Shown: positions 5,713-9,959 of the stretch, one piece after another | Numbering within the stretch: the stretch's first letter is position 1 | Layout: each line of letters starts with the position of its first letter | Source: CAIWXH01 sp964555675 | Lineage (GTDB): Bacteria; Chloroflexota; Chloroflexia; Chloroflexales; Chloroflexaceae | Length of the DNA stretch: 9,959 bases | Assembly: GCA_964555675.1 (NCBI GenBank) | Contig: CAZKTU010000243.1 | Coordinates: forward strand, 1-9,959 | Direction: 5' to 3' | Translations under genes and position numbers: made by a program | The notes under the pieces: generated by a model | What the model saw: only the letters and a program-made list of their open reading frames with translations | The model's database searches: none | Told to the model about the DNA's origin: nothing

Positions 5713-6828
5713 TCAGGGCCGGGCCTGCGGGTCTGTCGTGGGTCCGGCGACCCTGGGCGCGCCGTCCTCCCAGACCAGCCGGTCGAGCCACATGAAGCGG
5801 CGGCTGCCGCGCTGGCCCGCCGAGGTGATCTCCCAGGCGTGGTAGACCAGCCAGGTCTCGCCGTCGGCGTCCTCGACGATTGTCTGGTGGCCCGGCCCGA
5901 TCACGGGCGGCTGGCGGTCGGTCACGCTAGCCACGATCGGGTTCTCGGGCGCGTCCTCGCAGGGCCCGCGCGGCCCTTCGCAGGTGGCGTAGCCCACGGC
6001 GTAGGGCGGGCCGCCGTAGTCGTTGCCCGAGAAGAAGAGGTAGTAGCGGCCCTCCTCCAGCCACATCGTCGGCGCCTCGATCACGTGGCCCTCCCAGGCC
6101 CGGTCGTTGCGCACCAGGCGGGTCGGCTCGCCCTGCAGGCTCAGGCCGTCGGCGGCGAGCTCCTGGACATAGAGGTAGGTGGGCTGGCTGCAGCAGTTGC
6201 CGTCATTCTTGTAGTAGAGGTAGAGCGTCCCGTCGGCGTCGCGGAAGGGGCTGGCGTCGATCGTGCCGCCCTCCTCGGTCTGGCAGACCAGGGGGGCCGC
6301 GTGCGGATCTTTGAACTTGCCCTCGGGTTTGGCGGCCACGGCCACGCCGACACACTGCCGGTCGCTGGCCTTGTCGCGGGCGGTGTAGTAGAGCACGAAC
6401 TGCTCGCCGATCTGCATGACCTCGGGCGCCCAGACGTACGAGCCGCCGAGCTGGGCCCATTTGCCGAGGGCGGGCATGGCGTCGCTCAGCTGGGTCCAGC
6501 GCACCAGGTCGGGCGAGGTGGCCACCTGCACATTCTTGCCCGTGCCGTTGGTGGCGTAGGCGTAGTAGGTGTCGTCGACCCGCAGCACCCCCGGGTCGGC
6601 GAAATCGGCGCGCAGGACCGGGTTGCGGAACTGCTCGGGCGCGACGACGACGGCTGTGGGCGCTGCCTGTGCCGCGGGAGGGGCCGGGGTGGCGGGCGGC
6701 GCCGTAGCTTCGGCGGCGAGGTCGGCCGTCGGCGGGGCGGCGGTCGGCTCTCCGGCGGCGCTCTGGCCGCAGGCGCTCAGGAGCAAGGCGAGCAGCAGGG
6801 CGAGCAGCGGTCTGACTGCAGGCTTCAT
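5713..6828 (-). CDS. GH43-family lipoprotein, extracellular arabinosidase/xylosidase-like
   Basis: The 371-residue product begins with Lys and Arg, a Leu/Ala-rich hydrophobic stretch, and the lipobox LSAC with Cys20. It should be exported and lipid-anchored on the outer face of the membrane. Residues 21-65 are an Ala/Pro/Thr-rich flexible linker. Residues 67-365 form a GH43 propeller, with base Asp78 in FADPGV, WAPEV (133-137), Asp191 in TIDASPF, acid Glu251 in VIEAPTMW, and His314 in GPGHQT. Six Cys lie in the catalytic part (159, 182, 212, 213, 283, 290), consistent with disulfides in an extracellular enzyme. The start is fixed at 6828 because it yields the signal peptide and its ATG overlaps the stop of the upstream permease (ATGA), indicating coupled translation. 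AAAGG abuts the ATG, too close for a good ribosome site. It probably releases pentose-containing oligosaccharides for the co-encoded transporter. Family assignment is firm; substrate and subfamily are undetermined. Confidence 0.9.
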   Translation of the reverse strand: MKPAVRPLLALLLALLLSACGQSAAGEPTAAPPTADLAAEATAPPATPAPPAAQAAPTAVVVAPEQFRNPVLRADFADPGVLRVDDTYYAYATNGTGKNVQVATSPDLVRWTQLSDAMPALGKWAQLGGSYVWAPEVMQIGEQFVLYYTARDKASDRQCVGVAVAAKPEGKFKDPHAAPLVCQTEEGGTIDASPFRDADGTLYLYYKNDGNCCSQPTYLYVQELAADGLSLQGEPTRLVRNDRAWEGHVIEAPTMWLEEGRYYLFFSGNDYGGPPYAVGYATCEGPRGPCEDAPENPIVASVTDRQPPVIGPGHQTIVEDADGETWLVYHAWEITSAGQRGSRRFMWLDRLVWEDGAPRVAGPTTDPQARP

Positions 6829-7703
6829 CCTTTGAGCCCTGTCGTCGCCACGCTCTCGACGATATAGCGCTGGGCGAAGATATAGATCACCAGCACCGGC
6901 ACGGCGGCGATCGCGGCGCCCGCCATCATCTGGCCATACTCCGAGGTGTAGGCGCCCTGCAGGGTGCGCAGGCCGGGCGGCAGGGTCTGTAGGGTCCGCT
7001 CCTGGAGGATCAGCAGGGGCCAGAGGAAGTCGTTCCAGCTGGCCAGGAAGGTGATCACGGCCAGGGTGGCCAGGGCCGGGCGGGCCAGGGGCAGCACCAC
7101 CTGCCAGAAGGTCTGGAAGGTATTGGCCCCGTCGATATGGGCTGCCTCCTCCAGCTCTTTGGGGATGGTCTCGAAGAACTGGCGCAGGAAGAAGACCCCG
7201 AACACGCCGGCCAGGGCCGGCAGGAAGACGCCGGGGAAGGTGTTCAGCAGCCCGAGGCGGAACACGGTGATGAAGTTGGGCACCAGGAACATCACCCCGG
7301 GCAGGAAGAGGGTGGCCAGCAGCAGGGCGAAGATCAGCTTGCGGCCGGGGAACTCGAGCCGGGCGTAGGCGTAGGCCGCCAGGCTGTCGATGATCAGGGT
7401 CAGGCCGGTGGTGATCACGCCCAGGATGATGCTGTTGAGGAACCAGCGCCCGATCGGGGTGGTGCGGTTGTTGAAGATCTTGTTGTAGTTGTCGAGGGTG
7501 AAGGTGCGCGGGATCCACTCGACCTCGCGCGCGAACCACTGCGACTTGGGCTTGAACGAGGTGGACAGCATCCAGACCAGGGGCAGCAGCACGATCAGCG
7601 CGACCAGCACCAGGATCGTGTAGTTGATCACCAGCTGGATGGTGCGCCTGTTGCGCAGGCCCATAGCCTGGCGGGGGGCCGCCTCGGGGGTAGTCGTCGT
7701 CAT
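6825..7703 (-). CDS. CUT1 sugar ABC transporter permease, MalG/AraQ-like
   Basis: The 292-residue product is the smaller of two permease subunits of a carbohydrate uptake ABC importer in the cytoplasmic membrane. A short soluble N-terminus with basic residues (about 10-20) precedes the first membrane helix (about 22-45). About six helices are seen in all. The EAA loop that docks the ATPase reads EEAAHIDGANTFQTFW (185-200) followed by PLARP, a clear match to the family. SFKP after helix 1 and FLASWNDFLWPL (219-230) are typical of MalG-type subunits. The start at 7703 is preceded by GAGAGGTGAGGGT, a good purine-rich ribosome site lying inside the end of the MalF-like gene, whose stop is only 4 nt upstream. 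Its own stop overlaps the ATG of the GH43 lipoprotein. It pairs with the MalF-like permease; the family does not reveal which sugar is carried. Confidence 0.93.
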   Translation of the reverse strand: MTTTTPEAAPRQAMGLRNRRTIQLVINYTILVLVALIVLLPLVWMLSTSFKPKSQWFAREVEWIPRTFTLDNYNKIFNNRTTPIGRWFLNSIILGVITTGLTLIIDSLAAYAYARLEFPGRKLIFALLLATLFLPGVMFLVPNFITVFRLGLLNTFPGVFLPALAGVFGVFFLRQFFETIPKELEEAAHIDGANTFQTFWQVVLPLARPALATLAVITFLASWNDFLWPLLILQERTLQTLPPGLRTLQGAYTSEYGQMMAGAAIAAVPVLVIYIFAQRYIVESVATTGLKG

Positions 7704-7707
7704 ACCC

Positions 7708-8661
7708 TCACCTCTCGTCCCGCTGCCGGAGGAAGCGGAAGTTCAGATAGGAGACCACGATCATGATCGTGGCCACCAGAAACGACATGGCCGACGCACT
7801 GCCCTGGAAGTTGCGCACGAAGCCCTCGCGGTAGATCTGCAGCATGACCGGCTCGAGGGGACCGCCGTCGAGGGCGATGCCCTGGCCGCCGCTGGTCATG
7901 AAGAAGGGCTGGCCGAACAGGTTGAACGAGGCGATGATCGAGGTAGTGACGATGAAGATCAGCACGGGCCGCAGCAGGGGCAGGGTGATCCGCGAGAAGG
8001 CCTGCCAGCCCGTCGCCCCGTCGATCGAGGCGGCCTCGTAGAGGTGGCCCGGGATGTCCTGGAGGGCGGCCAGCAGGATGATCATGTTGAAGCCGGCCGT
8101 CCACCAGACTGTGGCCACGGTCACCGCCACCCACCCCCAGGGCATCGAGGAGAGCCAGCGCGGGCTGGGCAGGCCCAGGGCGTCGAGGTAGTAGTTGACC
8201 AGGCCGCCCTGGCTCTGGAAGATCCACCACCAGAGCAGCGAGGCCACGGCCACCGAGAGGGTCCAGGGCGCGAAGTAGATCGCGCGGAAGATATTGCGGC
8301 CGGGGGTCTTGGTGTTGAGCAGCACGGCCAGGGCCAGGGGGATGACCACCAGCAGCGGCACGCTGTAGAGCACGAACTGAACAGTGTTGCCCAGGGCGTT
8401 CCAGAAGCGGCCGAACTGCACGCTGCTCGGCGTGAAGAGGCTGGCGTAGTTGGCCAGGCCGACGAACTGGGTTCGCTCGGGGCGCAGGTAGTCGAAGGTG
8501 TGCAGGCTGATGAAGAGGCCGTAGAAGAAGGGCCAGCCGAGGAACAGGATGAAGACCAGCAGGTGGGGCAGGATGAAGAGGTAGGGCGTGAGGCTGACGC
8601 GCCGACCGCGCCTGCCCAGCCGCCCCGCGGCCGTGTCGCCCCGTTGGGCAGTCGTCGCCAT
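7708..8661 (-). CDS. CUT1 sugar ABC transporter permease, MalF/UgpA-like
   Basis: The 317-residue product is the first permease subunit of the importer. A basic N-terminus (RLGRRGRR, 14-21) precedes helix 1 (about 26-51). The family's periplasmic-side segment with VGLANYASLF (67-76) follows, then further helices to give about six. The EAA loop reads YEAASIDGATGWQAF (208-222) followed by TLPLLRP, the binding site for the ATPase. The start at 8661 is chosen because AGAAAGG lies 8 nt upstream. An in-frame ATG at 8712 would add 17 residues of unlikely composition and would run through the stem-loop at 8689-8723. The gene follows the binding-protein gene after 79 nt and precedes the MalG-like gene by 4 nt. 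The ATPase subunit is not encoded in the window, as is common for CUT1 systems that share one. Confidence 0.92.
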   Translation of the reverse strand: MATTAQRGDTAAGRLGRRGRRVSLTPYLFILPHLLVFILFLGWPFFYGLFISLHTFDYLRPERTQFVGLANYASLFTPSSVQFGRFWNALGNTVQFVLYSVPLLVVIPLALAVLLNTKTPGRNIFRAIYFAPWTLSVAVASLLWWWIFQSQGGLVNYYLDALGLPSPRWLSSMPWGWVAVTVATVWWTAGFNMIILLAALQDIPGHLYEAASIDGATGWQAFSRITLPLLRPVLIFIVTTSIIASFNLFGQPFFMTSGGQGIALDGGPLEPVMLQIYREGFVRNFQGSASAMSFLVATIMIVVSYLNFRFLRQRDER

Positions 8662-8688
8662 TGATGATGCCTTTCTGGGCGGGGCGGC

Positions 8689-8723
8689 GGTGCAGGGCGG
8701 CGACGACGCCATCGCCCTGCACC
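8689..8723 (-). promoter_or_regulatory. Stem-loop between binding-protein and permease genes
   Basis: GGTGCAGGGCG (8689-8699) and CGCCCTGCACC (8713-8723) are perfect 11-bp inverted arms around a 13-nt loop. They lie in the only sizeable gap of the operon, 17 nt after the binding-protein stop and 27 nt before the MalF start. No T run follows on the minus strand, so it is unlikely to be a full intrinsic terminator. In MalE-MalF-type operons, such structures are known to protect the 3' end of the binding-protein message and lower permease expression. That role is inferred here. Confidence 0.6.
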
Positions 8724-8740
8724 CCGCGCCCGCTTCCCGG

Positions 8741-9959
8741 CTACTGGCCCTGGCCGGCCGGGGCGTCGCCGAAGTTCGCCAGGTTATCGGCGAGGATCTG
8801 GTCGGCCCGACCCTTGGCCTCGTCGAGGGCGGCCTGGATGTCGGTCTGGGTGCCGGCCATCACGGCCGCCACGGCTTCGGTCAGGGGTCCCTGGGCGTCG
8901 GTGATGCCCGGCACCGAGGGCGGGAAGAAGGCGTTCTCGACCGAGGGGGCGATCGAGGCCTGCGGCTCGACGGCCTGGAACTCGGCGCTCTCGCGCACGG
9001 TGTTGCTGGCCGGGATCTGGCCCGCCTTGGCCCACTCGAGCGAGTTGTTGACCAGGTACTGGATGAAGATGCCGGCCGCCGCGTCGCGGCAGGGGTCCTC
9101 GTCGGGCTGGCTCGGCAGGGTCAGCTGGTGCGAGCCGGCCCAGACGGCGGGCTGGTCGCCGAACTGCGGCACAGCGGTGCCCTGGCCGGTGAACTCGACG
9201 GCCTCGCCGGTGACGTTGGTGATCTGCCAGATGCCGTTCATCATCATGGCCGCCGTGCCGGTCTTGAAGCCGTTGATCTCGGCGTCGGTCTCGAGGTTGG
9301 GCTCGCCGTACTTCTGCTGGGCGTCGACCATCCACTGCAGGGCCCGCACGCCGGCCTCGTCGTTAAAGGTCGCCTCGGTGCCGTCCGCGTTGAACTCGCT
9401 GCCGCCGAACTGGTAGAGCAGGGTGCGGAAGATCATCTGGCTGAAGAAGCCGCTGGTGATCAGGAAGCCCTTGTTCTCGCCCGCGGTGAGGGCCTGGGCC
9501 GCCGCGTCGAACTCCTCGGCGTTGGCGGGCGGGGCGCTGATCCCGGCCCCCTCCAGCAGGTCGGTGTTGTAGTAGAGCACGGCGGGGTGGATGTCGAGGG
9601 GGATGGCGTAGCGCTGGCCGGCAACCTCGCCCGCCTGCCAGACGGCCTCGGGGAAGTCGTCGCCGCTGACCCCGATCTGGCTCACCAGGTCGTCGATCGG
9701 GCGCAGCACATTGCGGAAGGCCTGGGTCGCCACCTGGTCGGCGTGGACGATCGCCACGTCGGGCAGGCTGTTCGAGGCGGCCGCGGTGCCGAGCTGCGTG
9801 TAGTACTCGGCCTGGCTGGTCATGGTCACCTGGATGTTGGGATTCTCGGCGTTGAAGTTGTCGGTCAGGGTGCCCATGAAGGGGCCGTCCGGCCCGGTGA
9901 AGGGATTCCAGTAGTCAAGGGCGACGTTCGTGCACTCCGCGGGGAGCGTGCCGCCCGCT
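8741..9959 (-). CDS. CUT1 sugar-binding protein (5' end outside window)
   Basis: The visible 405 residues are the mature part of an extracellular solute-binding protein of family 1 (MalE/UgpB type). It captures sugar outside the membrane and delivers it to the two permeases encoded next. The frame stays open to the right edge. It begins GGTLPAECTNVALDYWNPFT, where VALDYWNPF is the usual first strand after the signal region, so only the signal peptide and a short N-terminus should be missing. Family features include FNAENPNIQV, LPDVAIVHADQV, RYAIPLDIHPAVLYYNTDLL, the FKTGTAAMMMNGIW segment, and a late AAAGIFIQYLVNNSLEWAKAG segment followed by IPASNTVRES. An ATG at 9877 is internal and not the start. 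The stop at 8741 is followed by the stem-loop at 8723-8689. As the first visible gene, it probably marks the operon start; promoter and any operator lie outside the window. The bound sugar cannot be told from sequence alone. Confidence 0.93.
   Translation of the reverse strand, partial: AGGTLPAECTNVALDYWNPFTGPDGPFMGTLTDNFNAENPNIQVTMTSQAEYYTQLGTAAASNSLPDVAIVHADQVATQAFRNVLRPIDDLVSQIGVSGDDFPEAVWQAGEVAGQRYAIPLDIHPAVLYYNTDLLEGAGISAPPANAEEFDAAAQALTAGENKGFLITSGFFSQMIFRTLLYQFGGSEFNADGTEATFNDEAGVRALQWMVDAQQKYGEPNLETDAEINGFKTGTAAMMMNGIWQITNVTGEAVEFTGQGTAVPQFGDQPAVWAGSHQLTLPSQPDEDPCRDAAAGIFIQYLVNNSLEWAKAGQIPASNTVRESAEFQAVEPQASIAPSVENAFFPPSVPGITDAQGPLTEAVAAVMAGTQTDIQAALDEAKGRADQILADNLANFGDAPAGQGQ

Noticed and set aside
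6829..7539. Long N-terminal extension of the GH43 lipoprotein
   Set aside because: It lies inside the MalG-like gene in another frame. The ATG at 6828 gives a proper lipoprotein signal and an ATGA overlap.

Overview
This is a very GC-rich bacterial window in which the coding regions have a strong third-position G/C bias. The gene content is a CUT1-type sugar ABC transporter operon with co-transcribed glycoside hydrolases, plus a TreZ-type trehalohydrolase with a separate transcription unit. This would fit a high-GC Chloroflexota or actinobacterial saprophyte. I lean towards Chloroflexota, because of the lipoprotein with an Ala/Pro/Thr-rich linker and the weak or absent Shine-Dalgarno sites at coupled genes. 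This is inference; no rRNA or other taxonomic marker is present.

Layout. Positions 1-451 hold no convincing protein gene. On the minus strand they carry what looks like a complete small transcription unit: a near-consensus sigma-70 promoter (TTGACA, 17-nt spacer, TATACT; 287-259), about 130 nt that fold into tandem hairpins, and an intrinsic terminator ending in six T (126-121). Diverging from it on the plus strand is treZ (452-2305), which ends at an 11-bp inverted repeat (2338-2361). Everything from 2396 to the right edge is one minus-strand operon. In transcription order it reads: sugar-binding protein (8741 to beyond 9959, 5' end outside the window), MalF-like permease (7708-8661), MalG-like permease (6825-7703), GH43 lipoprotein (5713-6828), cytoplasmic GH1-like enzyme (4383-5690), and cytoplasmic GH43 enzyme with two C-terminal beta-sandwich-like domains (2396-4378). 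Gaps are 4-22 nt, or an ATGA overlap, except for 79 nt with a strong stem-loop between the binding protein and MalF.

How the parts work together (inference). The anchored GH43 would trim a polysaccharide or oligosaccharide outside the cell. The binding protein and two permeases would import the products, powered by an ATPase not encoded here. The cytoplasmic GH1 and GH43 enzymes would finish the breakdown. Two GH43 enzymes point to arabinose- or xylose-containing hemicellulose or pectin side chains, but the exact substrate cannot be read from the sequence. The GH1-like protein keeps both catalytic glutamates but lacks some residues that normally hold a glucose-type glycone.

The most unusual signal is the unassigned, self-contained minus-strand RNA unit at 121-287.
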